Assembly (NCBI GenBank): GCA_017656305.1
Contig: JACDOG010000001.1
Location: forward strand, 62,001 to 126,000
Direction: 5' to 3'
DNA: 64,000 nt
Source: Thermoanaerobacteraceae bacterium
GTDB taxonomy: Bacteria > Bacillota > JADQBR01
Shown piece after piece: positions 35,037 to 43,775 of the stretch; position 1 is the stretch's first letter, and each line of letters begins with the position of its first letter. The notes beneath the pieces were generated by a model. The model was not told the origin of the DNA, did no database searches, and saw only the letters and a list, made by a program, of their open reading frames with translations. A program made the position numbers and the translations under genes.

Positions 35037-35118
35037 AATCCTTCCCTCCAACCGTATTTTTTTGTTACTTCCATTGTATGGTTTTATGACCGTGGTTTCA
35101 ACCATACTGCAAAGGCAC

Positions 35119-35718
35119 TCATGAATTCTGTTTCAATTTATCCAGCAGCAGTTGGCGCAAGCTGACAATTCCTTCACCCGTTAATGTGGAGCAGGGTATA
35201 ACGCGTTCAATGCGCCGCTGAATGTTCTTCAGCCCGGCACTGGAATCCACGCTGTCAATTTTGTTGGCCACGGCAATATAGGGTTTACTGCTGCCCATGG
35301 CCGCCAGGTTGTCATCTACTGCAGAAAACGTATTAACTGAATATTTTTCGGCGTCCAGTACATGCAGCAGACAATCACAATCCGCCAGGGCGGCAATAGT
35401 TAAAGCCATACCGCGGCGCAGGTCTGCACTGGTGTGAATATCTTCACTCAACCCAGTACTGTCGATCAACTGCCACCTGGTAACCTTTGAAATTTCCAAA
35501 TAATAGGTATTGAGACCCTGGGTATAATACTCCCGAGAACTGACAAGCTTTCGCTTGGCCATGGCCAGGTCGTACTTCAACCACTGTTTTTCGCCGGTAC
35601 CCCGGTCCAAGCAGACATGAAACTTGTATACTCCCAGAAACCGGGCCAGGGTAAGCGCTAGGGAACTTTTTCCCACATTGGTTTTGCCGGCTATTAATAT
35701 TTTCTTAGCTACCATCTT
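35119..35718 (-). CDS. Small Era-like GTPase of unknown role
   Basis: About 199 residues from ATG 35718 (GGAGG 9 nt upstream). All G motifs are visible: G1 AGKTNVGKSSL, G3 DSTGL, G4 NKID and G5 CSTLTGEG. The insert after G1 (LDRGTGEKQWLKYDLA) is not one I recognise. The start overlaps spoVK by 14 bp, so translation is coupled. In Bacillus subtilis the gene between spoVK and ynbB is hflX; this protein is far too short to be HflX and lacks its N-terminal domain, so it is a different GTPase in the same position. Confidence 0.75.
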   Translation of the reverse strand, partial: KMVAKKILIAGKTNVGKSSLALTLARFLGVYKFHVCLDRGTGEKQWLKYDLAMAKRKLVSSREYYTQGLNTYYLEISKVTRWQLIDSTGLSEDIHTSADLRRGMALTIAALADCDCLLHVLDAEKYSVNTFSAVDDNLAAMGSSKPYIAVANKIDSVDSSAGLKNIQRRIERVIPCSTLTGEGIVSLRQLLLDKLKQNS

Positions 35719-36736
35719 CTGTAGCCTCCAGTAAATCCTCAAAACACAGGGTCAGCAGTTCTTCCCGGGAAACATAGTTTTTCCTAACCAGTCTTACTGC
35801 CTGGCGCCGGATGGCTTTTTCGATAATATTGCGAACCAGGCGGGCGTTTCCGCCATGCTGGTGGCCGTACAGAACTTTACTGCTAATGATACGTCCCAGT
35901 TCCGCTGCAGCGTCCTCAGACAGTTTGTACTGGCGTTTTTTCAACATCAGGGCTGCAATGTCCATTAATTCCTTGACGGTATAATCCGGAAATTCCATGT
36001 GAATGGGAAAGCGGGAACGCAGGCCGGGGTTAGTGAGTAAAAACCAGTCCATTTCGTCCTTATAACCGGCCAAAATAAGGATGAATTCGTCCTTATGATC
36101 TTCCATTGCCTTCACTAAAACGTCAATGGCTTCCTTGCCAAAATCCTTTTCCCCACCCCGGGCCAGCGAATATGCTTCATCAATAAACAAAATGCCACCC
36201 AGTGCTTTTTTCACCTGGTCGCGAGTTCTCTGTGCCGTGTGGCCAATGTACTCCCCCACCAAATCAGCGCGCTCCACTTCAATAAGATGTCCCTTGGGAA
36301 GTACCCCCAACTCTTTGAAAAGTTTGCCGATAATTCTCGCCACCGTGGTCTTTCCCGTGCCTGGGTTTCCCTTAAAAATCATATGTAACACTAAAGGTTC
36401 TGTCTGCAGTTGTTCCCTGGCGCGGTAACGCTGGATGGTGATAAAGGCTTGAAGTTCCTTTACTAAATTCTTTATTTTCTTCAAGCCGACCAACTCATCC
36501 AGTTCCTTGATGATGCTTTCAATATTCTCTTCATTATCCGACCCGTATTCTTGTCTTTTCTGACCCTGAAGCTGGCAGTCCTTGTCTTTCAGCATCTGCA
36601 ACGCCTTCACCGGTGTGATGTGTCCCTGCTCGACCAGCCTGACAATCCTGGATTGGGCCGGTATTTTTTCTTTGGTTGTAGTGGCAAGGTTTTTTTTGTT
36701 AAATTTATTAAAACCGTAACGCAGGTTGATTTCCAT
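35705..36736 (-). CDS. spoVK: SpoVK-like AAA ATPase (CbbX/CfxQ family)
   Basis: 343 residues from ATG 36736, which has GAGGTG 8 nt upstream. The AAA module has Walker A GNPGTGKTTVARIIGKLF, Walker B ILFIDEAYSLARGG and sensor/arginine motifs NPGLRSRFP. The leader (residues 1-75) has a coiled EENIESIIKELDELVGLKKI segment typical of the family. SpoVK is required for spore maturation in Bacillus subtilis. Position upstream of ynbB and glnA and downstream of hfq agrees with that assignment. A TATAAT lies close upstream, but sigma-E elements are not clear. Confidence 0.9.
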   Translation of the reverse strand: MEINLRYGFNKFNKKNLATTTKEKIPAQSRIVRLVEQGHITPVKALQMLKDKDCQLQGQKRQEYGSDNEENIESIIKELDELVGLKKIKNLVKELQAFITIQRYRAREQLQTEPLVLHMIFKGNPGTGKTTVARIIGKLFKELGVLPKGHLIEVERADLVGEYIGHTAQRTRDQVKKALGGILFIDEAYSLARGGEKDFGKEAIDVLVKAMEDHKDEFILILAGYKDEMDWFLLTNPGLRSRFPIHMEFPDYTVKELMDIAALMLKKRQYKLSEDAAAELGRIISSKVLYGHQHGGNARLVRNIIEKAIRRQAVRLVRKNYVSREELLTLCFEDLLEATEDGS

Positions 36737-36986
36737 GCAGGCGTCACCTCTTCGCACTATTAATTATACGCATCCCCCCAAAAATGTTTTCGTAAAAAAA
36801 TAACCGAAGTCACTAGCGTTGCATAAAAACTATCCAACTAAGTCAAATAGCAACTATAAGCTTACAGGTATTACAGTATACTACAAATGTGTTTAAATTT
36901 AACATCACTTTTTTTCTGTTATGGTTAATGGGCTAGCAACATTAAAGGGTAGTCCTCATCTAAGATGAATTTTGACTCCGGCCCTA

Positions 36987-37733
36987 TTACAGGCGCTGCC
37001 ATCCGCATAACCATTTTTCCACCACTTCCAACCCAAGATAGAGCATCAACCCCAGCAACCCCATGGAAATAATACCGGCAAACATTTCACTGTATTCCGC
37101 ACGGTACATGGCAGACAAAATGTAATATCCCAGGCCAGTAGAACCGACTACCGTCTCGGCCAAAAATAGTACGGCAATTGCCGTCCCCAGGCTGATGCGC
37201 AAGGCCGTAATCAGTTTAGGGAGACAGGCCGGAATAATCACATGCCTGTAAATCTGCCACCCCTTAGCACCTAAAGAGCGGGCTGAATATATTGAGGCCG
37301 CCGATACTTCCCGTACAGCATCTCTCGTGGTTACCAGCACTTGAAAAAAGACGATTAAGGTTATGATAAATATTTTGGAAAAATCCCCGATGCCCAACAA
37401 AATCATGATGAGAGGAAAAAAAACAATTTTGGGGACAGGGTAAATCACATAAACCATTGGCGACACCAGCCGGTCCAGCCAGTCAATTCGTCCCAACAGC
37501 AAACCAAGAGGCACCGCCGCGACAATAGCCAGCAGGAGGCTGGCAATAACCCGGTACGTGCTGATAATAAAATGAGTTAGCAGCTCTCCCCTGACAGCAC
37601 GGGCAAAGGTGGTTACAGCTGCAACCGGTCCGGGAAAGGCAGCATGGACCAGCAGTTTTGCAGTTATTTCCCAAATTAAAAAAAGCATGCATATTGACAG
37701 CAGGTATTGCCACCAAATAAAATGACGTCTCAT
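36987..37733 (-). CDS. ABC transporter permease (nitrate/sulfonate/taurine type)
   Basis: About 248 residues from ATG 37733, whose codon overlaps the ATPase stop (TAATG). Six hydrophobic segments and the cytoplasmic EAA-like loop EVSAASIYSARSLGAKGWQIYRHVIIPACLP fit the SsuC/TauC/ThiX permease family. It forms the membrane pore of a binding-protein-dependent importer with the ATPase and lipoprotein upstream. The longer frame to 37943 lies inside the ATPase gene and is not real. Confidence 0.9.
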   Translation of the reverse strand: MRRHFIWWQYLLSICMLFLIWEITAKLLVHAAFPGPVAAVTTFARAVRGELLTHFIISTYRVIASLLLAIVAAVPLGLLLGRIDWLDRLVSPMVYVIYPVPKIVFFPLIMILLGIGDFSKIFIITLIVFFQVLVTTRDAVREVSAASIYSARSLGAKGWQIYRHVIIPACLPKLITALRISLGTAIAVLFLAETVVGSTGLGYYILSAMYRAEYSEMFAGIISMGLLGLMLYLGLEVVEKWLCGWQRL

Positions 37734-38476
37734 TACTTTCCCTCCAAAAGCTGCCGCACTTTGGTGCACTGCCGGTGAAATTGTGACGACAGCCGGTAAT
37801 CCAACGAGCCCATCTGTTCGTTGTTGATAATCCGCAGTATTTTCCCGGGCTGCGGGCTCATAATGGCGATCTTTTGCCCTAAAAATACAGCCTCTTCTAT
37901 GTTGTGCGTGACAAAAACCAACGTAATGTTCCTGGTCTTCCAAATATCTAGTACCATATGCTGCAGTTTTTCCCTGGTCAGTGCATCAAGCGCAGAAAAA
38001 GGCTCGTCCATCAACAAAATTGACGGTTCCACAGCTAATGCTCTTGCCACTGCAACACGCTGTCGTTGCCCGCCGCTAAGCTGATTTGGGTATTTGTGTT
38101 GGAAAGCAGCGAGGCCCAGCGACTTTAACAGGCGGTCCACTATCTTTTTTATTTCGGGTTTACGGTAATGCCGCAACCTTAAACCTAGGGCTACGTTTTC
38201 CCACACGGTTTTCCAAGGAAACAGCCCGTAATCTTGCAGTATCAGGGCCACGTCTTTTCGCGGTCGAGTTACAGGTTCATTGAAAACTTTCACCGAACCG
38301 GTCGTGGGCAAGAGCAGTCCAGACATAAGAAATAAAAGGGAGCTCTTGCCGCACCCCGATGGTCCAATCAGTGCCCAAGACTCCCCCTGCCTGATTTTGA
38401 GATTTATATCGGATAAAGCTTGATGACCGGGATTACCGCCGTAAACCAGGGTAACATTTTCTAAAGTAATCATCAT
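37733..38476 (-). CDS. ABC transporter ATP-binding protein (nitrate/sulfonate/taurine type)
   Basis: About 247 residues with a complete nucleotide-binding domain: Walker A GPSGCGKSSLLFLMSG, Q-loop LQDYGLFPW, signature LSGGQRQRVAVARAL, Walker B ILLMDEPFSALD and H-loop FVTHNIEEAV. SsuB/TauB-type. It energises uptake with the permease at 36987. AAGGA precedes ATG 38476. The start lies 2 bp after the lipoprotein stop codon, so the three genes form a tight operon. Confidence 0.93.
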   Translation of the reverse strand: MMITLENVTLVYGGNPGHQALSDINLKIRQGESWALIGPSGCGKSSLLFLMSGLLLPTTGSVKVFNEPVTRPRKDVALILQDYGLFPWKTVWENVALGLRLRHYRKPEIKKIVDRLLKSLGLAAFQHKYPNQLSGGQRQRVAVARALAVEPSILLMDEPFSALDALTREKLQHMVLDIWKTRNITLVFVTHNIEEAVFLGQKIAIMSPQPGKILRIINNEQMGSLDYRLSSQFHRQCTKVRQLLEGK

Positions 38477-38478
38477 AA

Positions 38479-39426
38479 TCAATCCTTCACAAACCTGTCG
38501 TCCACCAGTTGTTCGTAAGTCAGTTCCTGTCCTATCAATTCTTTATCCTGCATCCACTGCAACAGCCTGTCGATATCAGCCTTACGGGGTACCTGCGCCT
38601 GTGAGAATACCGGCGGTCGGTAGGTATCCTGAATGTCCTTTGGCACCCGGGCCTTTTCTATAAACAGTTCTTGGTATTTGTTAGGATTGGTATTGAACAT
38701 TTGCACCGCATCGTTATAGGCAGCTAAAATACGAGCAATTGCCTCCTCATTTTTAGCAATGGTCTCTTTGGAGAACAGTAAAACAACCTGGCTGATGTTT
38801 TCCGCAACTTTAGTGTCATCCAAAATAACATGGGCACCCTTGGCTTCCGCCAGTGAAGCCAGCGGGTCCGGCAGCAATGCCGCGTCAATCTTATCGCTGA
38901 GCAACAGCTGCAACCTCTCTGGTATTCTGGGAATGGCTTCCTTATTCACGTCTTCAATTGGGATGCCGTGTAACTGCAGCAATTGGTCCAGAACGTATTC
39001 AATAATGGTATTTTCGGAAATGCCAACCGTAACGTTTTTTAATTGTTCCGGACTACGGAGGCCGGAATTGGGACTGGTTAACAGGGCAAAACGTCCCTCA
39101 CCGGGAGTGGCTCCCAGAGTTAAGGAAATTATGGAAACGTCTATGCCGCTTTTTTCCAGCAATGCTGCAGCCAACACATCTGCAACCTCGCCATCTATAT
39201 CACCGGATTGCAGCGCCATGTCCCGCTCCCGGGCACTGTTGAACGCCACTAGTTCCACGTCAACATTATTTTTTGCAAACAAATTCTCCGCTTCCGCAAT
39301 GTATAGCGGCAAACTGTCTTCAATGGGAAGCAGGCCAATTTTCACCGGTTCTTTTACTTCCTCCGTCGAACTGCACCCTGTCATGACCATAGCGGTTATC
39401 AACAATAAAAATAGAATTTTTTTCAT
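38479..39426 (-). CDS. ABC transporter substrate-binding lipoprotein (SsuA/TauA/ThiY-like)
   Basis: 315 residues from ATG 39426 with GGAGG 9 nt upstream. Signal peptide MKKILFLLLITAMVMTGCSS contains the lipobox MTGC. The mature part KIGLLPIEDSLPLYIAEAE, ...FNSARERDMALQSGDIDG and the hinge VGISENTIIEYVLDQLLQ fit the NMT1/SsuA periplasmic-binding fold. The ligand (sulfonate, nitrate, thiamin precursor or other) cannot be told. First gene of the importer operon; the island begins about 40 bp upstream of it. Confidence 0.9.
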   Translation of the reverse strand: MKKILFLLLITAMVMTGCSSTEEVKEPVKIGLLPIEDSLPLYIAEAENLFAKNNVDVELVAFNSARERDMALQSGDIDGEVADVLAAALLEKSGIDVSIISLTLGATPGEGRFALLTSPNSGLRSPEQLKNVTVGISENTIIEYVLDQLLQLHGIPIEDVNKEAIPRIPERLQLLLSDKIDAALLPDPLASLAEAKGAHVILDDTKVAENISQVVLLFSKETIAKNEEAIARILAAYNDAVQMFNTNPNKYQELFIEKARVPKDIQDTYRPPVFSQAQVPRKADIDRLLQWMQDKELIGQELTYEQLVDDRFVKD

Positions 39427-39467
39427 AAAAAAGTTCCTCCCTTTTATGTAACATGTAAAAGTTCGCC

Positions 39468-39497
39468 AATAATCGCAAAAATCCTCCCTGCCATTTA
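39468..39497. repeat. Left 30-bp direct repeat of the island (attL-like)
   Basis: Identical over 30 bp to 46068-46097; identity stops abruptly at both ends. It lies immediately beside the 3' end of the group II intron remnant. Confidence 0.8.
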
Positions 39498-40471
39498 TCA
39501 AATAGGGCAGCGCTAGGTAATCAGCCTAGCGCTGCCCCTCTCACAGAACCGTGCGTACGGGCCACGTACACGGCTCCTGGTAAACCTCAGTCGTTAGCTT
39601 TCATAAATGCAAGATGCCAACCTCATATCTTTCGAAGTTAATTAAGCCGATTTCGTCAAACCAGGTGTTTGAAAGGGCCATCGAGATGAGGACAGGCTGA
39701 GTTTCTCCATCTTCGCATGGATATATTCTCAAATTCCCCCTTGTAACCTCGACGGCAAAGGGCTTTGTGAAGCGCCTTCCAGGTCTTCCACGCATGGTTG
39801 CAGTTCCTTCCCGAAGTTCGCACAGCGTCTCTAGCTAGGGCAATCTACCGTACTCTTCTCCGATAGTCTGTTGAGCGGACGAAGGCTCCAGTTGGCTCGT
39901 CACCCCCGGATGCCCCGTTCCCCTTGGCATTTTAGCCTCGGTTGTCTTCTCCCATGTTCGTTCGTTTCGCGGTCGTACGCTTTGGTTTACCTTCGTCCCT
40001 TCGCAACCAGAGAAGCTTTTGGCTCCTTTGGCCCAGCACCTCTTGGATGCTGTCCCTTCAGTTTTACCCTCCAGTCCGTTACCGGCTTTCTTTGGCTAAA
40101 GGTTCATCACTACTACGGACTCATCTGCCACCCTGCACCACTTCTTCTCTCTCTTGCCTTCCGGCTTGTTCGAGCTTACCAATTTCGGCTTGGATGATAC
40201 AGGGCTTCCCCGGTCAAGTTTGCCTGCCCGAACATGAACCCGTCCGTCCAAACTCCTCAGGTTATCCAGCTTTCGGGCTTTCCCATTTTTCGCAAGGTTA
40301 CCCACCTGAGAAGCCAACCCCGGTTCGCTTGCGCTACGTTCCATGTTCTTCCTTCGGCTTCCTTCAGACCCCGCCGTTACCGGCGACGCCCTTGCCTACG
40401 GATTGTCTTCCCGCTGGTTAGGTGACAGGGTTTCTTTCAACCCATCGGCTCAGCAGATATGCTGGGCGAAC
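39498..40471 (-). mobile_element. Group II intron remnant
   Basis: On the minus strand the 3' end shows domain V (39546-39576: GAGCCGTG, bulge CG, CACGGTTC with AGC triad) and domain VI (13-bp stem 39505-39517 with 39525-39537), ending TGA(T) at the repeat. The 5' end near 40471 reads GTTCGCCCAGC, close to the GUGYG consensus. About 970 nt lie between, enough for domains I-IV but not for a whole reverse transcriptase. Only the tail of the maturase remains, so the element cannot move alone. Exact 5' boundary is estimated. Confidence 0.72.
39601..39760 (-). pseudogene. C-terminal tail of intron-encoded reverse transcriptase/maturase
   Basis: Two frames read together as NISMRRWRNSACPHL and SMALSNTWFDEIGLINFERY, which resembles the C-terminal end of group II intron proteins, with a frameshift between them. 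It ends about 25 bp before domain V, where the maturase gene normally stops. The catalytic reverse transcriptase domain is absent. Confidence 0.5.
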
Positions 40472-40611
40472 AAAAAGCCATAGCCTGCCTTAAAAATCTG
40501 CAAGCTGTAGCTTTTCAAGAAAAACCGCATGGGGATCCAGTTGTAAATATCTTTTGATATTGATTTGTTATTTCCTGGCAAAAAATACCCTGTTCCCGGG
40601 AACCAATAGCT

Positions 40612-41919
40612 TTATTGCATGGAAATGGTAATCACCCTGTCTTTTTCATCAATCTTTATTTTACAGCCAAATTCGGGCAGCAACCTATCCATCAGGATGT
40701 AGTCCTTCTCCTCCCTAGTAAACATTGCTACATCCTGCAAGAGCAGTTCCAGGCCTTCACCGGTCACCCGGTATGATTTTCCATCCTCCACCACGGTAAT
40801 GCCCAGGTATTTCTCCAAATCGCCAAGGCTTAAATATAATCCTCCCTGCTCGTCCATAAATGCCCCGTCTTTGACATTAAACAACTGATAAACCTTTTCC
40901 CCTTCTCGGTTCTCTTTGACTTCCGAAAGATAATGAGGTTGATCGATCACCTGCTTGTAGGTGTTTAAGATTACTTCATTGTCAGTAATGGCATAGTTGT
41001 TAATCTTCCTGCCCTCGGGAGCATTAATCAAGTTGTTGACATCAAAGTAAAAGATTGCTTTGACCCGGGGATACCATTTAGGCAGCCCTGTGTACATTCG
41101 TTCAATTTTACTTTTAGCGAAGTCAATGTATTCCCGGCCGTCAGTGACGGTAAAATGGGTAGCCCCGTACTCAGAGATCATAATGGGCTTTCGGTCACTA
41201 AACATATCATAAACGTAGTCCAGCAGTTCCAACGGATCTTCGTGCTCTGCTTTCTGTTTAGGGTCGTTATTATGGTAGACTACGTTGTAAATGTTAACCC
41301 CTACCCAGTCCACATAATCATCACCGGGGTAATAAACGGGAATGGTCCTCTGGGGAAAAGTAAAAACACTCCAGACCATCATTACGTTGGGAGCTTCCTC
41401 TTCCATCACATCATGCACCAGTTTCCATTTCTCGATGTACTTTTCCGGGTCACCGGTATAGGCAGGCCAAGCACCGTTCATTTCCGAAGCATAACGCAAA
41501 AAGATGGGTACCCCTGTTTCCGCAGCAGCCCTGGCAAAACCGCGCAAATACTCATCATCATTGACATAGTCCAGCCCCTGATTTGGCTCAAAAGCAATAT
41601 GGGGAACGGCCCCTGCCGCTTTCACCTTTTCCACCCATTCCCGGGGAAAGGGCCTACCATAGCCTACATATCGGAAAAAACTGGCATGTTTTTTCCCTGT
41701 CAACTGGTTGAATTTCTCCATACTGTAATTTATGTACACATCCTGCAACACATATGCACCGGCATATGCACCTATTTCAGGCTCATACTTGGCCAGGTGA
41801 TACTCCCGCAGGAAAAACACCCGGTAATCTGCTGGTTTGATAGTAGATCGGGGTATAGGCTCACCGCATCCGGTCAATAATAACATCAAGGTTATCAGTA
41901 GAAAAAAGATTCTTTTCAT
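40612..41919 (-). CDS. GH26-like glycosidase lipoprotein
   Basis: A 435-residue lipoprotein: signal MKRIFFLLITLMLLLTGCGE with lipobox LTGC. Residues about 30-310 form a GH26-like TIM barrel with acid/base LRYASEMNGAW and nucleophile MISEYGATHF; YIEKWKLVHDVMEEEAPNVM is typical of GH26. The C-terminal 90 residues resemble a copper amine oxidase-like stalk domain (LLPEFGCKIKIDEKDRVITI). It is a close paralogue of the 43772-45139 protein; long segments are nearly identical, including GDDYVDWVGVNIYNVVYHNN. Substrate could be mannan or another beta-glycan. Last gene of the island operon; its ATG overlaps the preceding TGA. Confidence 0.82.
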   Translation of the reverse strand: MKRIFFLLITLMLLLTGCGEPIPRSTIKPADYRVFFLREYHLAKYEPEIGAYAGAYVLQDVYINYSMEKFNQLTGKKHASFFRYVGYGRPFPREWVEKVKAAGAVPHIAFEPNQGLDYVNDDEYLRGFARAAAETGVPIFLRYASEMNGAWPAYTGDPEKYIEKWKLVHDVMEEEAPNVMMVWSVFTFPQRTIPVYYPGDDYVDWVGVNIYNVVYHNNDPKQKAEHEDPLELLDYVYDMFSDRKPIMISEYGATHFTVTDGREYIDFAKSKIERMYTGLPKWYPRVKAIFYFDVNNLINAPEGRKINNYAITDNEVILNTYKQVIDQPHYLSEVKENREGEKVYQLFNVKDGAFMDEQGGLYLSLGDLEKYLGITVVEDGKSYRVTGEGLELLLQDVAMFTREEKDYILMDRLLPEFGCKIKIDEKDRVITISMQ

Positions 41920-43775
41920 CAGCTACGCCCCCTTATGAGATACTGAACCAAGCCATCTACGAGCGCATAGGCTTCCGCATTGGTCAGGTATCCCCTGCAA
42001 TCCCTCACATGCCGGTAGGTAGTCTCATCGATTATTTTTTCTTCTAACAGTTCTTGGTAATCCCCGTATTTTTTCCCCAAAATCCGGCTCACTATCACGA
42101 GAAAATCCTCCTTGGTCAAGGGCTGGGAATACCCGAACTCTCCCAGGACCTGCATATCAATCTTCAAGGGGGAGTTATAATCGATCAGGATAAACATGCG
42201 GCGAAAACTGTTCGCGGTAGCCACCTCCTCCAGCTTGTAATCATTATAGTAACCCTTGGAAAGCAATGCCTTGTCCCGTAAACGTTGGATATACGGGTAG
42301 GCCCAACTTTTCATTTCCGGCTTATCCACTTTGATAGGCTTCAAGTCCACTCCTTGTTGGATCAGCAATGACCTGATCTGCCGAATCATTTCCTCATTAT
42401 GAGCCATCTCTCTGAAGGTCACCTGCTTCTCAATAGCAATCTTGGAAGCCACTCCCGCAGCCTGTCCCAAGGCCATACCTACCGGTACCGTCCTGGCGCT
42501 GCCATGAGCCACCGTGTCATAACTGGCGCTCCGGCTGGCAACCAGCAAGCCGTCCACCTTTTGGGGTACCATCACCCCAAAAGGAATGCCGTAGGGATTG
42601 ATACCATTGAGAGCACAACCGGTTTGGCCTTTCTCCCGGGCCTGAATATCAATAGGATAGCTACCAAAGGCCACAGCCATTTCCTGGTTTCTGTTTTCAA
42701 AAATATCTTCTGCCGTCAAAGTATATTCCCCTTGAATGTGCCTAGACTCCCTAACATACAGTTCCGGGGCCACCCCTGCCAATTCCGCGTTTTCAAATCC
42801 CACGGCATTCTCCCGCATAAACCGGATGATACCCGGCAGCTCGGCCTTGGCCCGCTCCATGGCTAGCTGCTTTTCCTCCTCAACCAGAGGGTTTAGGTGA
42901 AAGATTTGCAAGGCATTGATCACTACTGTGCCATCTTTTTGTCTACCCGCATTTAAGCCTCTCATCTGGATATTGGGATCGCAAGTAGGAGCCTGAAACA
43001 TGATCTCGTAGCCCCAGGCACTTTTATTAGTAGCTCCCGTGTAGGGGTTATTATCTCCCTCCAAATATGCCACTACTCTGGGCCAATTTACATTTTTTAC
43101 GGCAAAAACCAGAGTGGTAGCCCCTATTTCTCCTGGAAAACCCAGGTCTTCCCGGCCAAACTTATACGGTACACCACTCAGGGCTGCAATATCAGCATCC
43201 TGGGTAGCATCAATTACCGCTTGTCCCAGGATTTGGTAAGATACACCTTCTTTCCGGAAACTAACGCCCTTAATAGTATTTTCCTCCAAGATAGGTTTAA
43301 TATCGGAAGCCTCCAGGACTACCTGTACCCCAGCCTCCTGCAACATGTCCTCAAAAACCTTCTGGGCGGTAGGGATATCAAAGGCCACATCCCCTCCGAT
43401 GCGCTGGTAAAACTCACTAAAAATTCCCTTGTTCACTACTTCCCTGGTCCTTCGACTTTTATAGTTCATATCCAGGGTATTGAGCCAACCCACGGTGTAC
43501 AATCCGCCCACCCTGTCCCGCCTATCTATCAGCACTGTTTTCATTCCGTTTCTGGCAGCTGAAATGGCTGCCGCAATCCCTTCCGGGTCACTGCCCACCA
43601 CCACTACTTGGCAACTTAGCTGTCGCGGGCTTGTCGTGGATTCGCCAGCCAGATCTTTCACAACCTCACCAACCGAGTAGTTGTCCGGTAGTTCCCGGAT
43701 AACCTGATGCTGAGCGCAGCCTGCCGCTGAAAACATCAGCAGACCTGCCAATAACATTACCAGCCATTTTTTCAT
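41919..43775 (-). CDS. Exported FAD-dependent oxidoreductase lipoprotein with SLH-like tail
   Basis: About 618 residues from ATG 43775. Signal MKKWLVMLLAGLLMFSAAGC carries the lipobox AAGC. The PF12831-type FAD domain has VVVVGSDPEGIAAAISAARN, the adenine-ring loop VLIDRRDRVGGLYTVGWLNT, DATQDADIAALSGVPYKFG and the late DGLLVASRSASYDTVAHGSA. The last 130 residues (WAYPYIQRLRDKALLSKGYY, then FGYSQPLTKEDFLVIVSRIL) resemble S-layer homology repeats, which would hold it to the wall. An exported flavoenzyme is unusual: flavin and electron acceptor must be available outside. It sits between two GH26 paralogues with 1- and 4-bp overlaps. Confidence 0.85.
   Translation of the reverse strand: MKKWLVMLLAGLLMFSAAGCAQHQVIRELPDNYSVGEVVKDLAGESTTSPRQLSCQVVVVGSDPEGIAAAISAARNGMKTVLIDRRDRVGGLYTVGWLNTLDMNYKSRRTREVVNKGIFSEFYQRIGGDVAFDIPTAQKVFEDMLQEAGVQVVLEASDIKPILEENTIKGVSFRKEGVSYQILGQAVIDATQDADIAALSGVPYKFGREDLGFPGEIGATTLVFAVKNVNWPRVVAYLEGDNNPYTGATNKSAWGYEIMFQAPTCDPNIQMRGLNAGRQKDGTVVINALQIFHLNPLVEEEKQLAMERAKAELPGIIRFMRENAVGFENAELAGVAPELYVRESRHIQGEYTLTAEDIFENRNQEMAVAFGSYPIDIQAREKGQTGCALNGINPYGIPFGVMVPQKVDGLLVASRSASYDTVAHGSARTVPVGMALGQAAGVASKIAIEKQVTFREMAHNEEMIRQIRSLLIQQGVDLKPIKVDKPEMKSWAYPYIQRLRDKALLSKGYYNDYKLEEVATANSFRRMFILIDYNSPLKIDMQVLGEFGYSQPLTKEDFLVIVSRILGKKYGDYQELLEEKIIDETTYRHVRDCRGYLTNAEAYALVDGLVQYLIRGRS

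Noticed and set aside
36758-36986. Spacer between spoVK and the ABC permease
   Set aside because: Searched for a sigma-E promoter and small genes; only a TATAAT-like box near spoVK, not enough to call.
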